Origin: an uncultured Collinsella sp.
GTDB lineage: Bacteria; Actinomycetota; Coriobacteriia; Coriobacteriales; Coriobacteriaceae
Reading direction: 5' to 3'
Assembly: GCA_902492185.1 (NCBI GenBank)
Contig: CABUKY010000006.1
Span: 1 to 33,059, forward strand
DNA length: 33,059 bases
Both the position numbers and the translations under genes were made by a program. A model generated the notes under the pieces. That model worked only from the letters and a program-made list of their open reading frames with translations, searched no databases and was not told where the DNA came from. This document shows, piece after piece, positions 7,817 through 15,792 of the stretch. How positions within the stretch are numbered: the first letter of the stretch is position 1; each line of letters begins with the position of its first letter.

Positions 7817-8521
7817 CTATCGGGTTGCCTGGACAAGTTGTCCCAGAGTGCAGCCCTGTTGATAGATGTAGGTAAGGTATTGCGTGCATGCGCGATAGGA
7901 ATCGAAGGTCGTGAGCGCCTGCTCAACGTTTGTGTATACCTTCCATGCGCCAAAGACCTTATAGTTTTCGCCGTGCTGGACGATAAACTGATGGACATCT
8001 TCGTAGGGATAGCCCAAAAAATAGCCAATTTCGTGGGGGAACTCGCACATGCACCCCGTATCGCAGTGTCTATTTCGCGCGAGCGCGCAGACGCTGCCGT
8101 CATAGGCGCTCTCTGCGGCATTGCTGCTTGCCAGCGTGATGCGCGCGGCGAGATGCACCAGGGACGCGGGCAGGTTGTGGACATCGTAACCTTCGGCGGC
8201 AAGCGCCGTCGTGGCGCGGGGGTCGGAGAGGTATCGCATGAGGTCTGCAGGGCGGTACACATAGATGAGCGCTCCGCAGGGGCGCCAGACCAAAACGCTC
8301 ATATGGATCCCGAGTGGCTGGAGCTCGCGGTTGCATTGGGCTATGACGGCGAGCAGGCGAGAGCGTCGCTCTTCGATATGGGTGGCGCTGGGTTTTTCGT
8401 TTTGGTTGGCGTAAACGCCGGGATAGGTAAAGAGCGAAGCCGGCTTGATACCTGCGAGCGTAGGGGAGCAGTTGCGCACGACAGCCGTTTGGTATGTTGG
8501 GATGTCAATGGTTCGAGTCAC
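7817..8521 (-). CDS. DUF3793 family protein
   Basis: 234 residues from GTG at 8521, with AAAGGGG upstream. Conserved patterns of DUF3793 are present: CSPTLAGIKPASLFTY near the N-terminus, CMCEFPHEIGYFLGYPYEDV around residues 155-175, and GAWKVYTN followed by a conserved tail that includes TQYLTYIYQQGC. No biochemical function is established for the family. In anaerobes it is commonly found near flavodoxin and ferrous-iron transport (Feo) genes, as it is here next to flavodoxin. The CMCEF motif plus further cysteines and histidines (RHCDTGC) might bind metal or haem, but that is only inference. Confidence 0.85.
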   Translation of the reverse strand: MTRTIDIPTYQTAVVRNCSPTLAGIKPASLFTYPGVYANQNEKPSATHIEERRSRLLAVIAQCNRELQPLGIHMSVLVWRPCGALIYVYRPADLMRYLSDPRATTALAAEGYDVHNLPASLVHLAARITLASSNAAESAYDGSVCALARNRHCDTGCMCEFPHEIGYFLGYPYEDVHQFIVQHGENYKVFGAWKVYTNVEQALTTFDSYRACTQYLTYIYQQGCTLGQLVQATR

Positions 8522-8541
8522 GATGCCCCTTTCGGATCCTC

Positions 8542-8588
8542 AGTTGTTAGCCTAGGAAAACTTATACACGAAAGTAAGCCATGGTCAA
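8542..8588 (-). promoter_or_regulatory. Promoter and possible iron-regulator site for DUF3793-flavodoxin
   Basis: On the minus strand, TTGACC (8583-8588) and TATAAG (8561-8566) are 16 bases apart. Overlapping the expected start point is an imperfect palindrome at 8542-8562 with outer arms AGTT and AACT around TAGCCTAGG. This partly resembles DtxR/IdeR boxes. The promoter is fairly convincing; the regulator assignment is weak. Confidence 0.5.
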
Positions 8589-8650
8589 CAAAAAAGTTTG
8601 AAGAGGGAAACTAATTGACCGAACGGACATGATTTTGGGTTAAGATGGGG

Positions 8651-8667
8651 ACACCCCATGGGGGTAT
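8651..8667 (+). promoter_or_regulatory. CsoR-like metalloregulator operator
   Basis: ACACCCCATGGGGGTAT contains ACCCC and GGGGGT arms, close to the ACCCC/GGGGT palindromes bound by copper-sensing CsoR-family repressors. It lies about 30 bases before the start of a heavy-metal-binding protein and just after a TAAGAT -10-like hexamer (8641-8646). A MerR-type arrangement is an alternative reading. Confidence 0.5.
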
Positions 8668-8696
8668 CTAGATAGGGCTACATGAAAGGGGAACGC

Positions 8697-9080
8697 ATGA
8701 GTGACTTGCTCAACCCTGCGAATCTCATCGTGCTTGCCGTGATTGTCGTTGGCATGTTCTTTGGCCTGCGTCGCATTGTCGCTTCGACACACGGAAAGAG
8801 CTGCTGCAGCGATGGTGCGAGCGGTAAGAAGGCCAAGAAGGTAGTGGTTGCGGATACCGATCCGTCCCACTACCCCTATAGCGATGAGTTGCTCATCGGC
8901 GGTATGAGCTGCGATGGCTGCGCTCAGAATGTGGCCAATGCCCTCAATGCGCTGAATGGTGTGTGGGCAACGGTAACGTACGCGGACCGCACAGCGCGCG
9001 TGCGCTCCAAGCGGCCAATCGATCGCGGTGTCCTTGAGGCGGCCGTGAGAGATGCGGGCTACTACGTCATGACGCTGTAG
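8697..9080 (+). CDS. Membrane-anchored HMA-domain metal-binding protein with Feo-associated Cys-rich N-terminus
   Basis: 127 residues from ATG at 8697, with AAAGGGG upstream. An earlier in-frame ATG at 8682 has no ribosome site. Residues 7-25 form one membrane segment (NPANLIVLAVIVVGMFFGL), followed by a basic stretch and a cysteine pair at 36-37 (KSCCSDG). This is the layout of FeoB-associated Cys-rich membrane proteins. Residues 63-127 form a heavy-metal-associated domain with the GMSCDGC motif (C72, C75), which binds Cu(I) or a similar soft metal. The combination looks like a fusion. It may deliver or sequester metal at the membrane. It is divergent from the DUF3793-flavodoxin operon. Confidence 0.82.
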   Translation: MSDLLNPANLIVLAVIVVGMFFGLRRIVASTHGKSCCSDGASGKKAKKVVVADTDPSHYPYSDELLIGGMSCDGCAQNVANALNALNGVWATVTYADRTARVRSKRPIDRGVLEAAVRDAGYYVMTL

Positions 9081-9106
9081 GCCTTGCCTTGGATGCGCGT
9101 CCTTGT

Positions 9107-9532
9107 CTAGGCTCGTCCGCGTAGTTCAATGTCCTGGATGTCATCGAAATCGATGGCGATATCCTTGAGCTTGAGCAGTTTAAAGGCGGGCAGTACCTCG
9201 TCGAGGATGCCGGTGCGGCTGCGATAGCCGTATGTATCGTAATAGGTGACACGAACCAAGTCGCCACGTTTGAGACCCTCGAGCTTTTTAGAAAGCACGA
9301 GGGCTTTTTCTTCCGTGAGCTCACGTTTTGGCTCGACGGTGATTTCCTGCTTGCGCACGAGTTCGTAGTATCCCGTGAGGGCGGCAAAGGGCATAAACTG
9401 TGCGGCGCGGTTGGCGCGCACGGCACCGTTGGCTGTGAGGTTGGGGTCGGCGGCGCGGCGTCTGCCCTCGGGGTCCGCCAGGCGCTCGAAGGCGGTCGGC
9501 GGGCGCACGGGCTGTTGTTTGGGTTTAGGCAC
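9107..9532 (-). CDS. YolD-like protein
   Basis: 141 residues from GTG at 9532, chosen because GGAGG lies 5 bases upstream. A TTG at 9544 is also in frame, but the ribosome site would fall inside it. The core RAAQFMPFAALTGYYELV followed by a KKLEGLKRGDLVRVTYYD strand segment is the YolD-like family (PF08863). Members are encoded beside Y-family polymerases and are proposed to play a UmuD-like accessory role. The GTG overlaps the last codons of the polymerase gene by 8 bases, implying translational coupling. It probably shares SOS control with the polymerase. Confidence 0.85.
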   Translation of the reverse strand: MPKPKQQPVRPPTAFERLADPEGRRRAADPNLTANGAVRANRAAQFMPFAALTGYYELVRKQEITVEPKRELTEEKALVLSKKLEGLKRGDLVRVTYYDTYGYRSRTGILDEVLPAFKLLKLKDIAIDFDDIQDIELRGRA

Positions 9533-11030
9533 GATGTCCTCCAACTTGGTCGTTGCGTTCGCGCGCAGTGGCGCCGGCGGTAAAGCTTAATCCCTTGACG
9601 AGCGCGTTCTTGCCGTACTTGCCTTTCACGGCCAGGACGGCGCGCGCCAGGTCGCGCTCGCGCCCATCGGCCTCGACATCGCTAAACAGATCGATAGTGG
9701 CAAATTCCTCGGGCACAAGATTGCCAAAGCCCAGGTTGATGCGCTTGACCGGTCGTTTAGGGTCGACGGTTTGCGCCCAGAGATCATCGAAATAGCCCAT
9801 GATCTTCTTAAACGAATTGGTGCGCTCGGGTAGCTTTCGCGAGGCGTTGGAGTGCGCAAAGAGTGCGGCATAGCCACCGCGCGGTTTGCCGCCATGCTCT
9901 CCCACAAAGATGCCGTCGATTGCCTGCGCTTCGCGCACCAGGCGACGCCTTTCGTCATCGCGCTGGACGGGCTTGGGAGCACGGGGCGCGAGCCCGGGGC
10001 CGGCGGTTGCGGTGGGTTCGATACTCGACGTGCTCGAGCGCAGGTGCCCGCATCCGTCCACATATTGCGCTGTACCGCTGGCGTCGAGGCGGCGTATGTC
10101 GGCGCGCTCGCTCGCGTAGCCCACAAAGAGCGAGATGCTGTCGCAGACCACGTGCTTATCGACCAAGTCCAACACGGCGCTGTCGACCATCTCGCGCAAG
10201 ACGGTGTAGGCCTGCTCGTAGGCATAACCCTTCGAGAGCACCTGTCCTGTGGTGGTCGAAGTTGCTTGCGGGCGATAGGCTTGGATATCGGCGATGGTTG
10301 TCGGTTCGCGCCCAAAGGCGTGGTCGATGAGATATTCGGCATTGACGCCGAGCTCGTCGTAAAGCAGGTTTTCGTCGAGCGCCGCGACGCCCATCAGATC
10401 GTAGACGCCGTATTTCTCGAGACGGGCCGCCACGCCGGGGCCGATGCCCCAGATGTCGGTGATGGGGCGATGGGGCCAGATCTCCTTGCGAAAGGTCTCG
10501 TCGTCTAGTTTGCCGATGCGACTGGGTACGTGCTTGGCGGTGACGTCGAGCGCCACCTTGGCCTGGAATAGGTTGGGGCCGATGCCGACCGTCGCCGTGA
10601 TGCCGGTGCGCGCCAAGACCTCGTCGCGCAGCGTGCAGGCGAGCCCTTCCGCATCTGTGTGATAGAGGTCCAGATAGGGCGTCACGTCGATAAAGCACTC
10701 ATCGATGGAGTAGACGTGCACGTCCTGGGGGCTGACGTATTCCAGATAGATACCGTAGATTTTCGCCGACACCTCCATGTAGTGCTGCATGCGCGGTACG
10801 GCCGTGATGTAGTCGATGCCATCGGGAATCTCAAATAGGCGGCAGCGATTGTGAATTCCTAAGTCCTTCATGGCCTGCGTGATGGCGAGGCAGATGGTCG
10901 TGCGTCCGCGCGATTCGTCGGCAACGACTAGGTTGGTGGTGAGCGGATCGAGCCCACGGTCGACGCACTCGACGCTGGCATAAAACGTCTTGAGGTCGAT
11001 GCAGATATAGGTGTGCTGCTCGTGCGCCAT
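9525..11030 (-). CDS. Y-family DNA polymerase (UmuC/DinB type)
   Basis: 501 residues from ATG at 11030 with a weak AGGA upstream; a GTG at 11051 is the alternative start. This is an error-prone translesion polymerase. The catalytic palm is clear: YICIDLKTFYASVECVDRG carries the first metal-binding aspartate, and VYSIDECFIDVTPY the DE pair. GIGPNLFQAKVALD and the helix-hairpin-helix segment ITDIWGIGPGVAARLEKYG match UmuC/ImpB family proteins. The C-terminal little-finger region is longer than in DinB. It is cotranscribed with the downstream YolD-like gene and sits behind a LexA-type box, so induction by DNA damage is expected. Confidence 0.92.
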   Translation of the reverse strand: MAHEQHTYICIDLKTFYASVECVDRGLDPLTTNLVVADESRGRTTICLAITQAMKDLGIHNRCRLFEIPDGIDYITAVPRMQHYMEVSAKIYGIYLEYVSPQDVHVYSIDECFIDVTPYLDLYHTDAEGLACTLRDEVLARTGITATVGIGPNLFQAKVALDVTAKHVPSRIGKLDDETFRKEIWPHRPITDIWGIGPGVAARLEKYGVYDLMGVAALDENLLYDELGVNAEYLIDHAFGREPTTIADIQAYRPQATSTTTGQVLSKGYAYEQAYTVLREMVDSAVLDLVDKHVVCDSISLFVGYASERADIRRLDASGTAQYVDGCGHLRSSTSSIEPTATAGPGLAPRAPKPVQRDDERRRLVREAQAIDGIFVGEHGGKPRGGYAALFAHSNASRKLPERTNSFKKIMGYFDDLWAQTVDPKRPVKRINLGFGNLVPEEFATIDLFSDVEADGRERDLARAVLAVKGKYGKNALVKGLSFTAGATARERNDQVGGHRA

Positions 11031-11055
11031 CCGTGTCCTATCATCAAACACATGT

Positions 11056-11104
11056 TATTATCGAATATCTGTTCGATAATACCCGCTCATCCGGACATCG
11101 TCAA
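11056..11104 (-). promoter_or_regulatory. SOS promoter with LexA-like box
   Basis: On the minus strand TTGACG (11099-11104) and TATTAT (11076-11081) are 17 bases apart. Overlapping and following the -10 is a palindrome with arms TATTATCGAA (11056-11065) and TTCGATAATA (11072-11081). Its core CGAATATCTGTTCG fits the Gram-positive LexA consensus CGAAC-N4-GTTCG at nearly all positions. Confidence 0.82.
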
Positions 11105-11106
11105 AA

Positions 11107-11140
11107 CCTGTCAAAAAGGGACTGGTTTGTTTTGGTAGGT
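11107..11140 (-). repeat. 34-bp intergenic repeat, copy A
   Basis: Read on the minus strand it begins ACCTACCAAAACAAACCAGT and continues CCCTTTTTGACAGG. It matches copy B at 11840-11873 in about 27 of 33 positions, in the opposite orientation. The two copies bracket the degenerate dehydrogenase gene. Confidence 0.65.
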
Positions 11141-11268
11141 ATGGTCGTGCGGTTGGATCGGGTTTTTAACGCAGCTCTAAAGAGTGCGAAACAGCTCGGA
11201 AAACCTTGCTTCGTAGCATGAGCCTAACGATTGATACCGCCTATGCGCACGGAAGGGTTGTGGGAAAG

Positions 11269-11793
11269 ATGGTCAATTATGGGTTTGGTATGCCGACACG
11301 CCTTGTTGCGGATGGGGACGTGGCTCGCTGGTGCGGACGATTGGTCGCTCACTACGGTGGCACCAAGGCGCTGGTCGTGCTGGGCGGAGACAAGCATACG
11401 CGTGATGAGCTCGTCTCGGCGGCACTCGGCTCGCTTGATCGAGCTCTGCTCGAGCGTGTACTTTTTCGCTGCGGCTCGGTTGAGGGTGACGGGGGAGACG
11501 AGCTGATCGACGAAGCCGTGGCCCTGGCGACCGACGAAGGCGTGGACTTTGTCCTGGCGATCGGCGATGCCGATACTGCCGGCTTTGCGCGCGAGCTCGC
11601 GCGTCGCATGGCGGCGCTCGATGCCGGCGAAGACGGTTTTGTCCCTTATGGATGTATTGTCTCGGAGGGCAAGGTGCCTGCCGTCGCGGGAGCCGGCGAG
11701 GTTCCCGTTTTTGCCATTATCGCTCCCGAATTGCTTGAGGGCATTGGGTCTCCTCTGCGCGAGTTGCTCGGCAGCGTGTGTGCCGCGGCCTAA
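11269..11793 (+). CDS. Truncated, degenerate iron-type alcohol dehydrogenase NAD-domain protein
   Basis: 174 residues from ATG at 11269, with GGAAGGG 11 bases and GGGAAAG immediately upstream; TTG 11206 and ATG 11218 are longer in-frame options without good sites. MVNYGFGMPTRLVADGD resembles the first strand of group III (iron-containing) alcohol dehydrogenases. ALVVLGGDKHTRDEL and EAVALATDEGVDFVLAIGDA follow the order of their NAD-binding domain. The diagnostic GGGS loop is replaced by GDADTAGFA. The whole helical C-terminal metal-binding half is missing, although it makes up over half of the usual 380 residues. It is therefore unlikely to be an active dehydrogenase. It could be a decayed gene or a repurposed nucleotide-binding protein. 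It is flanked by inverted repeats. Confidence 0.6.
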   Translation: MVNYGFGMPTRLVADGDVARWCGRLVAHYGGTKALVVLGGDKHTRDELVSAALGSLDRALLERVLFRCGSVEGDGGDELIDEAVALATDEGVDFVLAIGDADTAGFARELARRMAALDAGEDGFVPYGCIVSEGKVPAVAGAGEVPVFAIIAPELLEGIGSPLRELLGSVCAAA

Positions 11794-11839
11794 TATTTGG
11801 CATAAAAAGACGGGTTATTTTTGATTGGTAAAGCGTTTG

Positions 11840-11873
11840 ACCTGCCAAAATAAACCTGTCCCTATTTGGTCGG
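11840..11873 (+). repeat. 34-bp intergenic repeat, copy B, within a larger hairpin
   Basis: Starts ACCTGCCAAAATAAACCTGT and continues CCCTATTTGGTCGG. Its AAAATAAACCTGTC segment also pairs imperfectly with GACGGGTTATTTTTG at 11810-11824, giving a long hairpin. The loop of this hairpin shares GCCAAAATAA with the palindromic element at 3004. A third weak relative (CTACCAATAGGGACTG) lies at 31355-31370. Confidence 0.6.
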
Positions 11874-11992
11874 TTGCCGTTTGGGGGCCGATTGGCAACG
11901 CTCGCTGATTATAGTCTTGACCTGCGCTAGAATAGTGGCATCTGAATGTCCGGGCGCATGGAGGCGTGCGCCCGTATGCTGAGGAGGACTCT

Positions 11993-13687
11993 ATGGCAAC
12001 TGTTGCCGCACCTATCGATGCTACGTCGACTGCCGCTTGGAAGGCACTCGAGGCCCATCAGGAGAAGCTCGAGGCCGAGGGTATCGACCTCAAGGCCTGG
12101 TTCGCCGCCGATGCCGAGCGCGTGAACAAGCTGAGCTTTGACGCCGGTGACCTGCACTTCGATCTGTCGAAGAACCTGGTGACCGATGAGACCGTCAAGC
12201 TGCTGTGCGATCTTGCCCGCGAGGTGAAGCTCGAGGAGCGCCGCGACGCCATGTTCTCCGGCGAGCACATCAACACCACCGAGGACCGTGCCGTCCTGCA
12301 CACCGCGCTGCGCCGCCCGGCAAGCGAGAAGGGCCAGCTCATCGTCGACGGCCAGGACGTCGTCGCCGACGTGCACGAGGTCCTCAATCGCATGTATGCC
12401 TTCGCCGAGCGCGTGCGCTCCGGTGAGTGGAAGGGTGTTACCGGCAAAAAGATCGAGCACCTGGTGTCCATCGGCATCGGCGGCTCCGATTTGGGCCCGG
12501 TCATGGCTTACGAGGCTCTGCGTCCCTATGCCGACGCCGGTATCGACTGCCGCTACATCTCCAACATCGACCCCAACGACCAGGCCGAGAAGCTCAAGGG
12601 TCTGGATCCCGAGACCACGCTCGTGATCATCGTCTCCAAGACCTTCACCACGCTCGAGACCCTCACCAACGCCCGCGAGGTCAAGACCTGGATGCTCGAG
12701 CAACTCAAGGCTCAGGGCGCCATCGACGGCTCCGATGAGCAGAACGCCGAGGCCGTGGCAAAGCACTTCGTCGCCGTTTCCACCGCACTCGAGAAGGTTG
12801 AAGCCTTCGGTATCGACCCCGCCAACGCCTTCGGTTTCTGGAACTGGGTTGGCGGCCGCTATTCCGTTGACTCCGCCGTGGGTCTGTCGCTGATCGTCGT
12901 GCTCGGCCCCGAGCGCTTTCAGCAGTTCCTCGAGGGCTTCCACGCCATCGACGAGTACTTCTGCAACACCCCGCTCGAGAACAATGCCGTCGCGCTGATG
13001 GGCCTGCTCAACGTCTGGTACGTCAACTTCTTCGGTGCCAAGAGCCACGCCGTGCTGCCGTACTGCCAGTACCTGCACCGCTTCCCGGCCTACCTGCAGC
13101 AGCTCACCATGGAGTCCAACGGCAAGCATGTCCGTTGGGACGGCAGCGCCGTGACCTCCGACACCGGTGAGATCTTCTGGGGCGAGCCCGGCACCAACGG
13201 CCAGCATGCCTTCTACCAGCTGCTGCACCAGGGCACCGTGGTGGTTCCGGCCGATTTCATCGCTTTCGCCAATACCGCCAACCCCGCGACCGATAGCGGC
13301 CAGGACGTGCATGAGCTGTTCCTGGGCAACTTCCTGGCCCAGACCAAGGCACTTGCCTTTGGCAAGACGGCCGACGAGGTTCGTGCCGAGGGCACGCCCG
13401 AGCAGATCGTCCCGGCTCGCTGCTTTGAGGGCAACCGCCCGACGACCTCGATTTTCGGCGACACGCTGACCCCGTTTGCGCTCGGCGAGCTCATTGCCCT
13501 GTACGAGCACATCACGTTTGTCGAGGGCACGGTCTGGGGCATCGACTCTTACGACCAGTGGGGCGTTGAGCTGGGCAAGCAGCTTGCCAAGCAGATCACC
13601 CCTGCCTTCCACGACGATGCCGCCAAGGCCGAGCAGGACGCTTCGACTCAAGCGCTTATCGAGTTCTATCGCGCGCATCGCAAGTAG
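11993..13687 (+). CDS. pgi: Glucose-6-phosphate isomerase
   Basis: 564 residues from ATG at 11993, with GAGGAGG upstream. Interconverts glucose 6-phosphate and fructose 6-phosphate in glycolysis. Family motifs are intact: GIGGSDLGPVMAYEALRPYA, VSKTFTTLET (phosphate-binding SxTTxET), GGRYSVDSAVGLS, the catalytic region GEPGTNGQHAFYQLLHQGT, and DQWGVELGKQLA near the C-terminus. Codon use is strongly biased to C-ending codons, consistent with high expression. A small hairpin (GGGCGCA and TGCGCCC, 11952-11973) sits in the leader just before the ribosome site. The last nine codons are duplicated at 17147-17175, suggesting that its 3' end serves as an integration site. Confidence 0.97.
   Translation: MATVAAPIDATSTAAWKALEAHQEKLEAEGIDLKAWFAADAERVNKLSFDAGDLHFDLSKNLVTDETVKLLCDLAREVKLEERRDAMFSGEHINTTEDRAVLHTALRRPASEKGQLIVDGQDVVADVHEVLNRMYAFAERVRSGEWKGVTGKKIEHLVSIGIGGSDLGPVMAYEALRPYADAGIDCRYISNIDPNDQAEKLKGLDPETTLVIIVSKTFTTLETLTNAREVKTWMLEQLKAQGAIDGSDEQNAEAVAKHFVAVSTALEKVEAFGIDPANAFGFWNWVGGRYSVDSAVGLSLIVVLGPERFQQFLEGFHAIDEYFCNTPLENNAVALMGLLNVWYVNFFGAKSHAVLPYCQYLHRFPAYLQQLTMESNGKHVRWDGSAVTSDTGEIFWGEPGTNGQHAFYQLLHQGTVVVPADFIAFANTANPATDSGQDVHELFLGNFLAQTKALAFGKTADEVRAEGTPEQIVPARCFEGNRPTTSIFGDTLTPFALGELIALYEHITFVEGTVWGIDSYDQWGVELGKQLAKQITPAFHDDAAKAEQDASTQALIEFYRAHRK
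13659..13687 (+). repeat. Putative attL: pgi 3' end copy 1
   Basis: The 29 bases covering the last pgi codons and stop (EFYRAHRK then TAG) match 17147-17175 in 26 positions. All three differences are at third codon positions and silent (TAT/TAC, GCG/GCT, CAT/CAC). Confidence 0.75.
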
Positions 13688-13720
13688 TCGCTGCTGTTAA
13701 CGCATCGCGCCTTATAGTCA

Positions 13721-13753
13721 GGGGCCCGTATCCTATCGGATGCGGGCCCCTTT
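13721..13753 (+). terminator. Terminator after pgi
   Basis: Arms GGGGCCCGTATCC (13721-13733) and GGATGCGGGCCCC (13738-13750), followed by TTT. The same stem recurs at 17199-17242. Confidence 0.75.
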
Positions 13754-13828
13754 GCTTTGCCGTAGTCCCGGGGCGCACGGCCTTTGTGGAACATCGCCGG
13801 GGCGCCGCGCGCCGCGAGAACCCTGCGC

Positions 13829-15119
13829 CTAGATCTCGGCCTCCGCATGGCCTCGCTGCGCCTCGGACAGCTCCCCGTAGAGCGGATGGTCTTCGAGCCT
13901 AAAGCGTTCGACCTGTTCGGGAGTGCGACCGCGCACAAAGAGCCACGAGCGATCGATCGGCGTCGCCATGAGCGTGCTGGGCAGCGCGTCGGCGCGGTCG
14001 GAAAACACCCGGGCACTCTCGGGATCCTGGAACGCCAGCACCAGATGCGTGTCGCAGTTGCCCATGATGGAGCGTGCGCGTGCCTCGCCATAGAGCGCAT
14101 CGAGCTGGTTGGTCGACTGCAGCAACAGCGTTGCCCAGATGTTGCGGCTTCGGATAATCGAGAGCACGTTGTCGATCTGGGGGATCTGCAGATTTGCGAA
14201 GTCATCGAGCATAAAGCGCACGGGCACGGGTAGGCTGCCGTCGGGCTGCCTATCGGCCTCACGAATGAGGCCCATAAACGCCTGTGAAATAAAGAGGCCG
14301 GTCAGCGGATCGAGATTGCACGGTTACAAACAGGGCGCAGGGGGTGCGTCCCATGGAAGCGAAGTCCACCTGATGGCACTCACGATAGAGCTGTGCCGCA
14401 CCGTCGAATCCCAGACACATGACCTTTTCGGCAAGGATGCCGACGATGCTCGCGTGCATGCGCTCGGCATTTTGCGTAATGGCGTAGCGCCGCCATAGCG
14501 AGAGGGCATAGCTTTGGGGGTCGGTCGTGATCAGGTCGTCAAACAATCGACCCGTGGCACCGTCCTGCAGGTGCTCGATCAGCTTGATGACCGAGCTGAT
14601 CGTCTGCTCGTCGGCGGGTAGCTGTTCGGTGACGTAGGCGATAAGACACGACAGCAGGTTTGCCGCCGCATGATCCCAAAAAGGCTGGTTGTTGTCCTCG
14701 ATGGGGCAGATGGCCTTTGCCACCGAGAGGATGTCCTGCTGGTTGGGCCTGCCGTCCGCCTTGCGGCGAATGTGCCTCAAGGGGTTGTAGCCGCAGCGCT
14801 CGATGCCGGGCGCAAGGGCCGGGACGGTGTTGAGGTCGGCGAAGTTGAGACATTGCACGCGGTAACCGTGGGCTGCCAGCACGGGTCCCACTTCGCGACA
14901 GAGCGTGCCTTTGGTGTCGAGCACGATGTAGCTTGCGTTCATTTGCAGCAGGTTGGGCTTGAGGACGTTTCGGGTCTTGCCGGCTCCCGAGGGGCCGATC
15001 ACAAGTGCATTGTTGTTGAGTCCCGTTTGGCGGGTGTTGCAGGAAAGCGTTCGATCCTTGGCGAGGATGGTGGACGATGCGGACTCAGATGCGGCGAGGC
15101 GGCTGGCGAGGTTAGACAT
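13829..15119 (-). pseudogene. VirD4/TraG-type coupling ATPase lacking membrane segments, frameshifted
   Basis: Two frames together make about 430 residues of a type IV secretion coupling protein, the ATPase that feeds DNA-protein substrates to the conjugation channel. The ATG at 15119 has AAGGAGG upstream and overlaps the ClpP-like gene by 8 bases. Walker A GPSGAGKT at 42-49, YIVLDTKGTLCREVGPVL, Walker B RFMLDDFANL and LLLQSTNQLDALYG are typical. Near 14315-14325 the frame breaks: after CALFVTV the homologous continuation NLDPLTGLFISQAFMGLIRE is in another frame. Several residues normally present there are missing, so a short out-of-frame deletion is likely. The usual N-terminal transmembrane helices are absent. 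A sequencing error cannot be excluded. Confidence 0.8.
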
Positions 15120-15729
15120 GGGCGACCTCCTTGGTGGTCGAGAGGATTTCGTGGGCAAAGCCGAGCTCGACGGCGCGCTCGGCCGAAAGGTAGGTGTCTT
15201 TTGCAGTGAGGGACTGGATGCGCTTGGGCGTGAGGCCGCTGCGGTCCGAGAGGATTTGCGTGAGGGTCTTGCGGGTCTGCATGAGACGCCGGCTGGTTTC
15301 CTGCAGCGCAAGTGCCGAGCCGCCTGCCCCCTGGGGGATCAGCGGGTCGTGAATCATGAGCTCTGCATGGGGCGCCATACGGCGATCGTCGCCGCCCATA
15401 AAGATCACGGCGCCCATGGACGCGGCGAATTCCAGGCAGACGGTGCGGATGGGGCACGATGCGAGGCGCATGGCGTCATAGATCGCAAGACCCGATCGCA
15501 CGCTTCCGCCGGCGCTGGCGACAAATATGGTGATGGAGCGGCTGGGGTCGGTGGCATCGAGCAGGCGGATCTGCTGGCATAGGTCGTGGGCCATCGGGGT
15601 TTCGATGTTTCCCATGACGGAGAGCTCGCGACGGGCGAGCATCTCATCGTAAATGCTGGTGAGCGTGATACCTCGGGCGGATTCACGCATGGTGAGGGGG
15701 CTGATGATGGGGGAATGATTGGTGTCCAT
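15112..15729 (-). CDS. ClpP-like serine protease
   Basis: 205 residues from ATG at 15729, with AAAGGAG upstream. The fold is that of ClpP proteolytic subunits: FVASAGGSVRSGLAIYDAM carries the oxyanion glycines (74-75). The triad is visible as S104 (FAASMGAV), H127 (ELMIHDPL) and D178 (TAKDTYLSAERA). The catalytic residues are complete, so activity is plausible. No Clp ATPase is adjacent; instead the gene overlaps the VirD4-like ATPase gene by 8 bases (ATGTCTAA), implying coupled translation. It is probably a paralogue carried by the element and not the housekeeping ClpP. Its target could be a conjugation or phage-type protein, which is inference. Confidence 0.88.
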   Translation of the reverse strand: MDTNHSPIISPLTMRESARGITLTSIYDEMLARRELSVMGNIETPMAHDLCQQIRLLDATDPSRSITIFVASAGGSVRSGLAIYDAMRLASCPIRTVCLEFAASMGAVIFMGGDDRRMAPHAELMIHDPLIPQGAGGSALALQETSRRLMQTRKTLTQILSDRSGLTPKRIQSLTAKDTYLSAERAVELGFAHEILSTTKEVAHV

Positions 15730-15792
15730 GAGGACTCCTTTCTGTTGGTTGTGTTGTGGAATGGGATTGTTGCCCGCGGAGGGGCTGGCGGG

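Noticed and set aside
7282..8614. Rightward frames of 197 and 283 codons over flavodoxin and DUF3793
   Set aside because: Shadows of the two leftward genes, which have ribosome sites and family motifs.
11927..13678. 583-codon open frame on the minus strand opposite pgi
   Set aside because: Antisense shadow of a highly biased, GC-rich coding sequence. It is low-complexity Gly/Val/Leu-rich, has no family similarity, and pgi motifs are complete on the other strand.
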